Of a stretch of DNA of 64,000 nt, positions 37,034 to 44,544 are shown piece by piece (the stretch's first letter is position 1; each line of letters opens with the position of its first letter). The position numbers were made by a program, and so were the translations under genes. Below the pieces are notes generated by a model. It was given only the letters and a program-made list of their open reading frames with translations. It ran no database searches and had not been told where the DNA came from. This DNA is from Rodentibacter caecimuris (lineage in GTDB: Bacteria; Pseudomonadota; Gammaproteobacteria; Enterobacterales; Pasteurellaceae): assembly GCF_024622045.1 (NCBI RefSeq), contig NZ_JANKBP010000014.1; one strand, given 5' to 3'.

Positions 37034-38122
37034 ATGCTGTGCGTAAATGTAGAATTACAAGAACGTCGTTACCCGATTTTAATCGGTAGTGGTTTGCTAC
37101 AAGATGAAACTTGCTATCCGGTTAAAGACGGAGAGCGGATAATGGTTGTCAGCAATCCGACGATCGCACAGTTTTATCTGAAAACGGTGATGGATGCCCT
37201 TGAAAAACGAGGTTGTGTAGTCGATCATGTTTTGTTACCCGATGGTGAAAAGTACAAGACGCTTGATTCTCTTAATCTGATTTTTACCAAACTTTTACAA
37301 GGCAACCATGGTCGCGATACAACGATTATCGCACTTGGCGGTGGCGTTATCGGTGATGTTGCAGGTTTCGCAGCCGCAAGCTATCAGCGCGGTGTTCGTT
37401 TAATTCAAATTCCGACTACTTTACTTTCTCAAGTGGATTCTTCCGTCGGGGGGAAAACCGCCGTCAATCATGAGCTTGGTAAGAATATGATCGGTGCGTT
37501 CTATCAACCTGTAACAGTGATGATTGATACGCTTACGCTGAACACCTTGCCAAAACGTGAAGTCAATGCCGGTCTTGCGGAAGTCATTAAATACGGTGCT
37601 ATTCTTGACAATGAATTTTTTGAATGGTTGGAAAAGAATATTGATGATCTTGTGTCGCTGAAACAGGAAGCACTCCAGTATTGCATTGCCCGTTGTTGCC
37701 AAATAAAAGCGGATGTTGTAGCCCGTGATGAAACAGAGAAAGGCGATCGTGCACTATTAAATCTCGGGCATACTTTTGGTCATGCCATCGAAACACATCT
37801 TGGCTATGGTAATTGGTTACATGGAGAAGCGGTTTCCGTCGGAATGATGATGGCTGCCGCGCTTTCTGAGGAATTGGGGAATATTTCCATCGCAGAGGTT
37901 GCTCGTTTGGAAAAATTACTTGCCCGTGCCAATTTACCCACTGTATCACCGGATGGAATGAAAGCGGAAGACTATCTGCCTCATATGATGCGCGATAAAA
38001 AAGTGCTTGCCGGTAAGTTACGTCTTGTATTGCTTAAATCACTGGGGCAAGCTTATGTGGCGACGGACACGGATCATAAGCTTGTGCTAAACGCTATCCG
38101 CTGTTGTTCTCAAACGGACTAA
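37034..38122 (+). CDS. aroB: 3-dehydroquinate synthase
   Basis: Converts DAHP to 3-dehydroquinate, second step of the shikimate pathway, using NAD+ and a metal. The 362-residue protein has the NAD-binding GGGVIGDVAGFAA (about 97-109), the DSSVGGKTAVNH block (about 135), and metal-binding His residues in LNLGHTFGHAIE (about 240-251) and GEAVSVGM. The ribosome site is AAAGGA. Between aroK (42-base gap) and dam (1-base gap). Confidence 0.98.
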   Translation: MLCVNVELQERRYPILIGSGLLQDETCYPVKDGERIMVVSNPTIAQFYLKTVMDALEKRGCVVDHVLLPDGEKYKTLDSLNLIFTKLLQGNHGRDTTIIALGGGVIGDVAGFAAASYQRGVRLIQIPTTLLSQVDSSVGGKTAVNHELGKNMIGAFYQPVTVMIDTLTLNTLPKREVNAGLAEVIKYGAILDNEFFEWLEKNIDDLVSLKQEALQYCIARCCQIKADVVARDETEKGDRALLNLGHTFGHAIETHLGYGNWLHGEAVSVGMMMAAALSEELGNISIAEVARLEKLLARANLPTVSPDGMKAEDYLPHMMRDKKVLAGKLRLVLLKSLGQAYVATDTDHKLVLNAIRCCSQTD

Positions 38123-38123
38123 A

Positions 38124-38975
38124 ATGCTACGTCCGAAAAAAAAGATTAAATCTAAAATAAAGCACCGCCCTTTTTTGAAATGGGCGGGCGGTAAGTTTCG
38201 TTTAACCGACGATATTAATAAAGCCTTCCCAAAGAAAAAACAATGTTTAATTGAGCCTTTCGTGGGCGCAGGGGCAGTGTTTTTAAATTCTAATTTTGAA
38301 CGTTATATTCTGGCGGATATTAACCCTGATCTGATTAATTTATTTAATATTGTTAAGGATAACGTTGATCAATATATTGACGCTTGTAAGCAGATTTTCT
38401 TTTCACCTCAAGCCAATACGCCCGATTACTACTATGCGAAACGTCAGCAATTCAATGAATCCCATGATCCTTTTGAGCGTTCCGTTATTTTTCTTTATTT
38501 AAACCGATTCGGTTTTAACGGGCTGTGTCGTTATAACAGCAATAACGAATTTAATGTGCCTTTTGGTGCTTATAAAACCCATTATTTTCCGGAAGATGAG
38601 CTGCGCTATTTTGCGCACAAAGCACAAAGTGCGGTATTTTTATGCGGAGATTTTAAACAAACCTTTGAACTGGCGGATAAAACATCAGTGATTTACTGTG
38701 ATCCGCCTTACGCGCCGTTACAACAAATGACCAATTTTACCGGTTACGCAGGTAATGAATTTGGTTTGGAACATCAACGGGCTTTAGCGGAGCTCGCTAA
38801 AAAAGTGCAAAAGGAAAAACAGATCCCTGTCTTGATTTCCAATCACGATATAAAATTTACCCGTGAAATTTACCAAGGGGCAAAATTTAAGCGGGTTAAA
38901 GTGCAGCGTTCTATTAGTCAAAATTCGGAAAAACGGGTAAAAGTAAAAGAGTTGATTGCAATTTTTAAGGCATAA
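38124..38975 (+). CDS. dam: DNA adenine methylase Dam
   Basis: Methylates adenine in GATC, guiding mismatch repair and replication timing. The 283-residue protein has the alpha-class order: FLKWAGGK with the SAM-binding IEPFVGAGAVF (about 43-53) first, and the catalytic DPPY (CDPPYAPL, about 192) later. Start is one base after the aroB stop, so translation is coupled. The 3' end overlaps the convergent dciA-like gene by 11 bases. Confidence 0.97.
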   Translation: MLRPKKKIKSKIKHRPFLKWAGGKFRLTDDINKAFPKKKQCLIEPFVGAGAVFLNSNFERYILADINPDLINLFNIVKDNVDQYIDACKQIFFSPQANTPDYYYAKRQQFNESHDPFERSVIFLYLNRFGFNGLCRYNSNNEFNVPFGAYKTHYFPEDELRYFAHKAQSAVFLCGDFKQTFELADKTSVIYCDPPYAPLQQMTNFTGYAGNEFGLEHQRALAELAKKVQKEKQIPVLISNHDIKFTREIYQGAKFKRVKVQRSISQNSEKRVKVKELIAIFKA

Positions 38976-39294
38976 CTCTGTTAAATTCAGGGCTGATTTT
39001 CAAATCTAGCCTTTTTACCTGCGGGTAATCCTGTTGAATCAGTGTTAATAAATCCGATTGGCGAAACAGCATTCCTTGCCTAACAATCGCATTTGCGACT
39101 TCAATAAACAGTGTATCCCCGTTTATCCGACCAATACGAAATAAGTCTTGAAATTCTTGGGGAAAAGAGCGGTTAAATTTTTGGTTTAATTCATGTATTG
39201 CTAAGCCTTTTTGCATTATTTGAGCAAAGGACGATTGTTCCATTATCTCGACAATATTTACGGCTTTTTGATAACGTTCGGCCTTGTTTTTCAT
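38965..39294 (-). CDS. dciA: DciA-like DUF721 protein
   Basis: A 109-residue protein of the DUF721 family; DciA members help load or operate the replicative helicase DnaB in bacteria lacking DnaC. The conserved DUF721 core is seen in residues about 15-105 (LAIHELNQKFNRSFPQEF, LFIEVANAIVRQGMLF, then LKISPEFNRVMP). Its place beside secM-secA, divergently transcribed, matches the position of this gene in other Gammaproteobacteria. The family assignment is firm in pattern, the function is inferred from relatives. Confidence 0.8.
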   Translation of the reverse strand: MKNKAERYQKAVNIVEIMEQSSFAQIMQKGLAIHELNQKFNRSFPQEFQDLFRIGRINGDTLFIEVANAIVRQGMLFRQSDLLTLIQQDYPQVKRLDLKISPEFNRVMP

Positions 39295-39367
39295 GAAATC
39301 CCCCCAATAAATGACATCAGTTTAGATTTCCGCTACAATACACGCAATTTTTGTAATATACAACGAG

Positions 39368-39670
39368 ATGATGATTTCAGGTAAAACCAAACCGAATTTT
39401 TGGTCGCGATTACTTTTAAGTATGATCGCCATCTTTGCCTTGCCTAATGCGCAAAGCTTAGAGAATCAACCTGCAGAAAGTTATTCATCGAACGTATCGG
39501 TTCAGCAAGTGTTGGAAACAGCGAAGGTGTTGCAGGATGAGCAACGCCAATTGTTCCAACAGCTTCCCTTTTCTCATTCAACAAAAAAACAACCTAAAAT
39601 TCAACCGCACTTTATTGCGGAGATACTCAATCCTCAAGCTCCGATTCGAGCAGGTCCTTTACTCATTTAA
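39368..39670 (+). CDS. secM: SecM secretion monitor (translational arrest peptide)
   Basis: A 100-residue exported protein directly upstream of secA. It has a signal peptide (basic start, hydrophobic LLLSMIAIFALPNAQS) and ends in NPQAPIRAGPLLI. The IRAGP matches the E. coli SecM stalling sequence, and the preceding AP matches the Mannheimia-type variant. SecM stalls its own ribosome when export is slow, which exposes the secA start. It is much shorter than the E. coli protein (about 170 residues). Two adjacent ATGs exist; no strong ribosome site. Not a random ORF given position, signal peptide and motif. Confidence 0.88.
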   Translation: MMISGKTKPNFWSRLLLSMIAIFALPNAQSLENQPAESYSSNVSVQQVLETAKVLQDEQRQLFQQLPFSHSTKKQPKIQPHFIAEILNPQAPIRAGPLLI

Positions 39671-39685
39671 TTTCTGATTTTTTAT

Positions 39686-39750
39686 GATCCCGATGAATTT
39701 GAAAAATTCATACCGGATCGTTGTGATGTACGAAATTTGAAAATTTCATC
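39686..39750 (+). promoter_or_regulatory. Tandem stem-loops between secM and secA
   Basis: Hairpin 1: TGAATTT-gaa-AAATTCA (39694-39710), extended by GATCC/GGATC to 39686-39719. Hairpin 2: GAAATTT-ga-AAATTTC (39732-39747), flanked by GAT/ATC. In E. coli the secM-secA spacer forms a stem hiding the secA ribosome site, opened by SecM stalling. Here the weak site (TAAAGAAAA) is downstream of both stems, so exact masking is unclear. Confidence 0.65.
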
Positions 39751-39788
39751 CGTTGATTATTTTAACCTATTATTTTTAAAGAAAAATT

Positions 39789-42482
39789 ATGAGTATTTTA
39801 ACAAAAATCTTTGGCAGTCGTAATGACCGTATCTTACGTAAACTTAAAAAACAAGTTATCAAAATTAATAAATTAGAACCGGAATTTGAAGCGTTAAACG
39901 ATGAACAACTTCGTGCTAAAACCGATGAATTTCGTGAGCGTTTAAATGCTGGTGAAACCCTACAAGATATTTTACCGGAAGCCTTTGCCACAGTGCGTGA
40001 GGCGAGTAAACGTGTGCTGGGAATGCGTCACTTTGATGTGCAGCTTATCGGCGGTATGGTATTAACGAACCGTTGTATTGCAGAGATGCGTACCGGGGAA
40101 GGGAAAACCTTGACTGCAACCTTACCTTGTTATCTTATCGCGCTAGAAGGCAAAGGGGTGCATGTCGTGACCGTAAATGATTACTTAGCACGTCGAGATG
40201 CGGAAACCAACCGACCGTTATTTGAATTTTTGGGGATGAGTGTCGGGGTAAATATTCCAGGTTTACCACCGGAAGCAAAACGTGCCGCTTACACTGCGGA
40301 TATTACTTACGCTACGAACAGTGAACTTGGTTTTGACTATTTACGCGATAATTTAGCCCATTCAAAAGAAGAACGTTTCCAACGTACCTTAGGTTATGCG
40401 TTAGTGGATGAAGTGGATTCCATTTTAATTGATGAAGCTCGTACGCCGTTGATTATTTCCGGTCAGGCGGAAGATAGTTCGGATCTTTATATCGCCGTTA
40501 ATAAATTAATTCCGAGTTTGATTAAACAAGAAAAAGAAGACACCGAAGAATACCAAGGTGAAGGCGATTTTACCTTAGATCTTAAATCGAAACAGGCGCA
40601 TTTAACCGAACGCGGGCAGGAAAAAGTCGAAAATTGGTTGATAGATCAAGGTTTAATGTCGGAGGGTGATTCACTCTATTCACCGGGGCGTATTGTTTTG
40701 TTACATCACGTAATGGCGGCATTACGTGCACATACTTTGTTTGAACGTGATGTGGACTACATTGTAAAAGACGGTGAAATTGTGATCGTGGATGAACATA
40801 CCGGTCGCACCATGGCAGGTCGCCGTTGGTCGGACGGGTTACACCAAGCAATTGAAGCCAAAGAAGGGGTGGATATTAAGAGCGAAAACCAAACCGTCGC
40901 CTCTATTTCTTACCAAAACTATTTCCGCCTGTATGAAAAACTGGCCGGTATGACTGGTACGGCGGATACCGAAGCCTTTGAGTTTCAACAAATTTATGGT
41001 TTGGAAACCGTCGTGATCCCAACAAATCGTCCAATGATTCGTGATGATCGCACAGATTTAATGTTTGAAAATGAAGAATACAAATTTAATGCGATCATTG
41101 AGGATATTAAAGATTGTGTCGCACGCCAACAGCCTGTATTGGTGGGGACGATTTCCGTTGAAAAATCCGAAGAATTATCAAAAGCCTTAGATAAAGCGGG
41201 AATTAAACACAATGTACTAAACGCGAAATTCCATCAACAGGAAGCGGAAATTGTGGCGGAAGCAGGTTATCCGGGGGCGGTTACTATTGCAACCAATATG
41301 GCGGGACGCGGTACGGATATTATTCTCGGCGGTAACTGGAAAGCACAGGCGGCTAAATTAGATAACCCGACTCAAGAACAACTCGATGTTTTAAAAGCGG
41401 AGTGGGATAAAAATCACGATATCGTGATGAAAGCCGGAGGATTACATATTATCGGTACGGAACGTCACGAGTCACGCCGTATTGACAACCAGTTGCGCGG
41501 TCGTTCCGGTCGTCAAGGCGACCCGGGCTCTTCCCGTTTCTATCTTTCTTTAGAGGACGGATTAATGCGCATTTACCTCAATGAAGGCAAGCTCAACTTA
41601 ATGCGTAAAGCCTTCACTGTACCGGGTGAAGCGATGGAATCCAAAATGTTGGCGAAAGTGATTGCCTCTGCACAAGCGAAGGTGGAAGCCTTCCACTTTG
41701 ACGGTCGTAAAAATTTACTTGAATATGATGATGTGGCAAATGACCAACGTCATGCCATTTATGAGCAACGTAATCACCTGTTGGATAATGATGATATTTC
41801 AGACACCATCAAAGCGATTCGCCATGACGTATTCAATAATGTGATTGATCAATATATTCCGCCGCAATCTTTGGAAGAACAATGGGATATTAAAGGGCTT
41901 GAAGAACGCCTTGTACAAGAATTCGGTATGCAATTACCGATTGAGAAGTGGTTGGAAGAAGACAATAATCTGCACGAAGAAAACTTGCGGGAACGCATTG
42001 TAGAAATTGCAGAAGAGGAATACAAAGAAAAAGAAGCGCTTGCCGGTGAAGAAACCATGCGCCATTTTGAAAAAGGCGTGATGTTACAAACCTTGGATGA
42101 ACTTTGGAAAGAGCATTTGGCTGCAATGGATTATCTTCGTCAAGGAATTCATTTACGCGGTTATGCGCAAAAAGATCCGAAACAAGAGTACAAAAAAGAA
42201 TCTTTCCGTATGTTTACGGAAATGCTGGATTCTTTAAAACATCAGGTTATCACCACGCTCACACGTGTGCGTGTTCGTACTCAAGAGGAAGTTGAAGATG
42301 CCGAGCGTTTGCGTCAAGAAATGGCGGCACGTGAAACTCAGAGCCATAAACCGGTGGATGAGAATCGTTCGGCACAACAGGAGGATTATTCTGATCGCCA
42401 CGTAGGACGAAATGAGCCTTGCCCTTGCGGTTCCGGAAAAAAATATAAGCATTGCCATGGCAATCGTGCTAAATATAACTAA
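39789..42482 (+). CDS. secA: Protein translocase ATPase SecA
   Basis: Motor of the Sec export pathway. The 897-residue protein has Walker A MRTGEGKTLTATLP (about 100-113), the Walker B region LVDEVDSILIDEARTPL (about 205-221), motif TNMAGRGTDIILGG (about 504-517), and the QLRGRSGRQGDPGSSRFYLS block (about 570). The C-terminus keeps the zinc-binding CPCGSGKKYKHCHG for SecB and lipid contacts. It is preceded by secM and its hairpins and ends in an uptake-signal terminator. Confidence 0.99.
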   Translation: MSILTKIFGSRNDRILRKLKKQVIKINKLEPEFEALNDEQLRAKTDEFRERLNAGETLQDILPEAFATVREASKRVLGMRHFDVQLIGGMVLTNRCIAEMRTGEGKTLTATLPCYLIALEGKGVHVVTVNDYLARRDAETNRPLFEFLGMSVGVNIPGLPPEAKRAAYTADITYATNSELGFDYLRDNLAHSKEERFQRTLGYALVDEVDSILIDEARTPLIISGQAEDSSDLYIAVNKLIPSLIKQEKEDTEEYQGEGDFTLDLKSKQAHLTERGQEKVENWLIDQGLMSEGDSLYSPGRIVLLHHVMAALRAHTLFERDVDYIVKDGEIVIVDEHTGRTMAGRRWSDGLHQAIEAKEGVDIKSENQTVASISYQNYFRLYEKLAGMTGTADTEAFEFQQIYGLETVVIPTNRPMIRDDRTDLMFENEEYKFNAIIEDIKDCVARQQPVLVGTISVEKSEELSKALDKAGIKHNVLNAKFHQQEAEIVAEAGYPGAVTIATNMAGRGTDIILGGNWKAQAAKLDNPTQEQLDVLKAEWDKNHDIVMKAGGLHIIGTERHESRRIDNQLRGRSGRQGDPGSSRFYLSLEDGLMRIYLNEGKLNLMRKAFTVPGEAMESKMLAKVIASAQAKVEAFHFDGRKNLLEYDDVANDQRHAIYEQRNHLLDNDDISDTIKAIRHDVFNNVIDQYIPPQSLEEQWDIKGLEERLVQEFGMQLPIEKWLEEDNNLHEENLRERIVEIAEEEYKEKEALAGEETMRHFEKGVMLQTLDELWKEHLAAMDYLRQGIHLRGYAQKDPKQEYKKESFRMFTEMLDSLKHQVITTLTRVRVRTQEEVEDAERLRQEMAARETQSHKPVDENRSAQQEDYSDRHVGRNEPCPCGSGKKYKHCHGNRAKYN

Positions 42483-42493
42483 TGACGCTCACT

Positions 42494-42524
42494 AAAAGTG
42501 CGGTTGTTTTGACCGCACTTTTTT
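42494..42524 (+). terminator. secA terminator (uptake-signal pair)
   Basis: AAGTGCGGT (42496-42504) and ACCGCACTT (42512-42520) with a T-run, 14 bases after the secA stop and just before mutT. Some read-through to mutT is likely because mutT has little space for its own promoter. Confidence 0.8.
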
Positions 42525-42543
42525 CATACTTGGATCTGACAAA

Positions 42544-42963
42544 ATGGAAAAACCTGTAATACAAGTTGCCGCCGGCATTATTCGTAATGAATTCGGACAG
42601 ATTTATTTAACTCAACGCTTGGAAGGACAAGATTTTGCACAATCTCTCGAATTTCCGGGTGGTAAAGTGGATGCCGGTGAAACGCCGGAACAGGCTTTAA
42701 AACGCGAATTAGAGGAAGAAATCGGGATCGTGGTATTAAATGCCGAACTGTATGAAAGATTTCAGTTTGAATATCCCGCTAAGATTATTTCGTTCTTTTT
42801 TTATGTTGTGGAGGAATGGATTGGTGAACCTTTTGGGCGTGAGGGGCAAGAGGGCTGTTGGATTGAACAACACTCGCTGGATGCGGGATTATTTCCACCG
42901 GCGAATGCAAAGTTAATTCAACGTTTAATTGCCGAAAGCGATTTATCTACGAGCAAATTCTAA
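42544..42963 (+). CDS. mutT: 8-oxo-dGTP diphosphatase MutT
   Basis: Removes oxidised dGTP from the nucleotide pool. The 139-residue protein has a perfect Nudix box GGKVDAGETPEQALKRELEE (about 39-58) followed by EIGI. The N-terminal VAAGIIRNEFGQIYLTQR strand is typical of MutT. It follows secA by about 60 bases on the same strand, an order common in Pasteurellaceae. Its 3' end overlaps the convergent holA by 17 bases. Confidence 0.95.
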   Translation: MEKPVIQVAAGIIRNEFGQIYLTQRLEGQDFAQSLEFPGGKVDAGETPEQALKRELEEEIGIVVLNAELYERFQFEYPAKIISFFFYVVEEWIGEPFGREGQEGCWIEQHSLDAGLFPPANAKLIQRLIAESDLSTSKF

Positions 42964-43981
42964 CGGATAAATCCGCTAATTTTTCCCATACATTATCGCT
43001 AAATTCTTGTTTGGCAAGGCGTTCAATATCGGCTAATTCTTGGATAATCTCATACAGTTTTTTATAGGTTAATCGCTGTACCGCAGTTAAAAAGAGCGGT
43101 CGACGATTTTGCCAAATTTTAAGGCGATCAAATTCCTGCTTAATTTGTTGAAGTGGTAACGCCTCGCTTATACGAGTGGGTTGTTGAGGTTTTGTAAGCT
43201 CAAGTAGCATTAATAGTTCACGTTGTAAAGTGCGAAGTAAAATAATTGGTTGAATGTCCTCTGCTTGTAAACCGCCTAAAATTCGTTTGGCTCGATTTAC
43301 TTTACCGGCAAGAAGCGCGTCAATCCATTGGAAAGGTGTAAATATAGAAGACTGTTCCACAACCTCAATGACTCGATTGTAATTAAGTTTGCGATCAGGA
43401 TGAAGTAAATCCAGAAGCTGTAACGTTTGTTTTAGTGCAAGTAGATTATTTTCATAACTATAACAAAGCTGTTGAATAGCCTCACTGTCGGCTTCTAATC
43501 CCATCATTTGAACCCGATTTTTCACCCAACGGGGAAGATTTTCGATTGTTGGCGTTTGGCAGTTAATCAATATTGAATTCGGTTCATATTGATTAACGGC
43601 TAAAAACCAAGCCTGTTTCTCCATGGTTTTGGAAAGTTTTGCTATGCTGAGAACAAGTAAACTATCTTCAGTTAATGAACCAATGAATGCTTGTAGATTT
43701 TTCTGCAAAGGGGCGGTTAAATTTTCCGGTAAATTGAGAACCAGCATTTGCTTATTAAAAAACAAGCCCATTGATTGGTTGGCTTCAATAAGCTCACTCC
43801 AATCGGTTTGGTTATCAACTTGTACCGTATTTTTTTCATCAAAGCCTTGCTGAACGGCTGTTTGATAAATCGAATCTTCACTTTCGCTGAGTAATAGCGG
43901 ATCCTGCCCGACCAATAAATAAACTTTGGTTAGACGTTGGCTAAGCTGATGGGCGAGTTGCTCAGGAAAAAGACGGTTCAT
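42947..43981 (-). CDS. holA: DNA polymerase III subunit delta
   Basis: Opens the sliding clamp in the clamp-loader complex. The 344-residue protein matches HolA from MNRLFPEQLAHQLSQRL through the early VYLLVGQDPLLLSESEDSI (about 20-38) to FTPFQWIDALLAGKVNRA in the middle. Start overlaps the lptE stop by one base (TAATG), so the two are coupled, as in many Gammaproteobacteria with leuS upstream. Confidence 0.95.
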   Translation of the reverse strand: MNRLFPEQLAHQLSQRLTKVYLLVGQDPLLLSESEDSIYQTAVQQGFDEKNTVQVDNQTDWSELIEANQSMGLFFNKQMLVLNLPENLTAPLQKNLQAFIGSLTEDSLLVLSIAKLSKTMEKQAWFLAVNQYEPNSILINCQTPTIENLPRWVKNRVQMMGLEADSEAIQQLCYSYENNLLALKQTLQLLDLLHPDRKLNYNRVIEVVEQSSIFTPFQWIDALLAGKVNRAKRILGGLQAEDIQPIILLRTLQRELLMLLELTKPQQPTRISEALPLQQIKQEFDRLKIWQNRRPLFLTAVQRLTYKKLYEIIQELADIERLAKQEFSDNVWEKLADLSVRICS

Positions 43982-44484
43982 TACTTACCTTTTACTTGGT
44001 GCTGTAATGCAACCATTTTGGTGATGAGCTGACGGGCAGCTTGATCGCGCATATCATTCCAAATCACATCACGTTCCGCCGCTTTTGCCAGTGCCGCCCG
44101 TGAGTTATCAAAGAAAGTGCGGTTTACTTTTGCACTGATTGGATAGGTTTCACCATTGGCTAAACGTACGCTGGCTTCTACTTCCAACATTAAGACTTTT
44201 TCTGCTTCACGACCACGTTTAAAAATAGAAGCAACCTGATTATCGCTGGTTTGTTTATTGATGCGTAGAACCGGTATATTTTGTGTCGGTTTAACAAGAT
44301 TGACATTATTGATTTGTAATTGGCGGCGCATTGCCATTGACATCTCACTATAAGGATCTGCACTTTCAAAGGTTAGCGTTTGCAATTCTTGTGGAATTAA
44401 TGCCCCATTTTGCAGATGCCATCCGCAGGCTGAAAGTACGATCGCGGTTGTGATTAGAAAGAGTTTTTTCGTTAATTTAATCAT
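43981..44484 (-). CDS. lptE: LPS-assembly lipoprotein LptE
   Basis: Outer-membrane lipoprotein that plugs LptD and delivers lipooligosaccharide to the surface. The 167-residue protein has a signal peptide with lipobox VLSACGWHL (Cys about residue 20). The GWHL start of the mature protein and RLANGETYPISAKVNRTF are family features. It lies between leuS and holA in a conserved order; a hairpin separates it from leuS. Confidence 0.94.
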   Translation of the reverse strand: MIKLTKKLFLITTAIVLSACGWHLQNGALIPQELQTLTFESADPYSEMSMAMRRQLQINNVNLVKPTQNIPVLRINKQTSDNQVASIFKRGREAEKVLMLEVEASVRLANGETYPISAKVNRTFFDNSRAALAKAAERDVIWNDMRDQAARQLITKMVALQHQVKGK

Positions 44485-44504
44485 AAAAATTACCTATAAA
44501 ATCA

Positions 44505-44532
44505 ACCGCACTTATTATTACCAAAGTGCGGT
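44505..44532 (-). terminator. Uptake-signal hairpin after leuS
   Basis: ACCGCACTT (44505-44513) and AAGTGCGGT (44524-44532) form a hairpin between leuS and lptE. Tails are T-poor, so termination may be partial and permit lptE-holA transcription. Confidence 0.65.
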
Positions 44533-44544
44533 TATTTCTATGGA

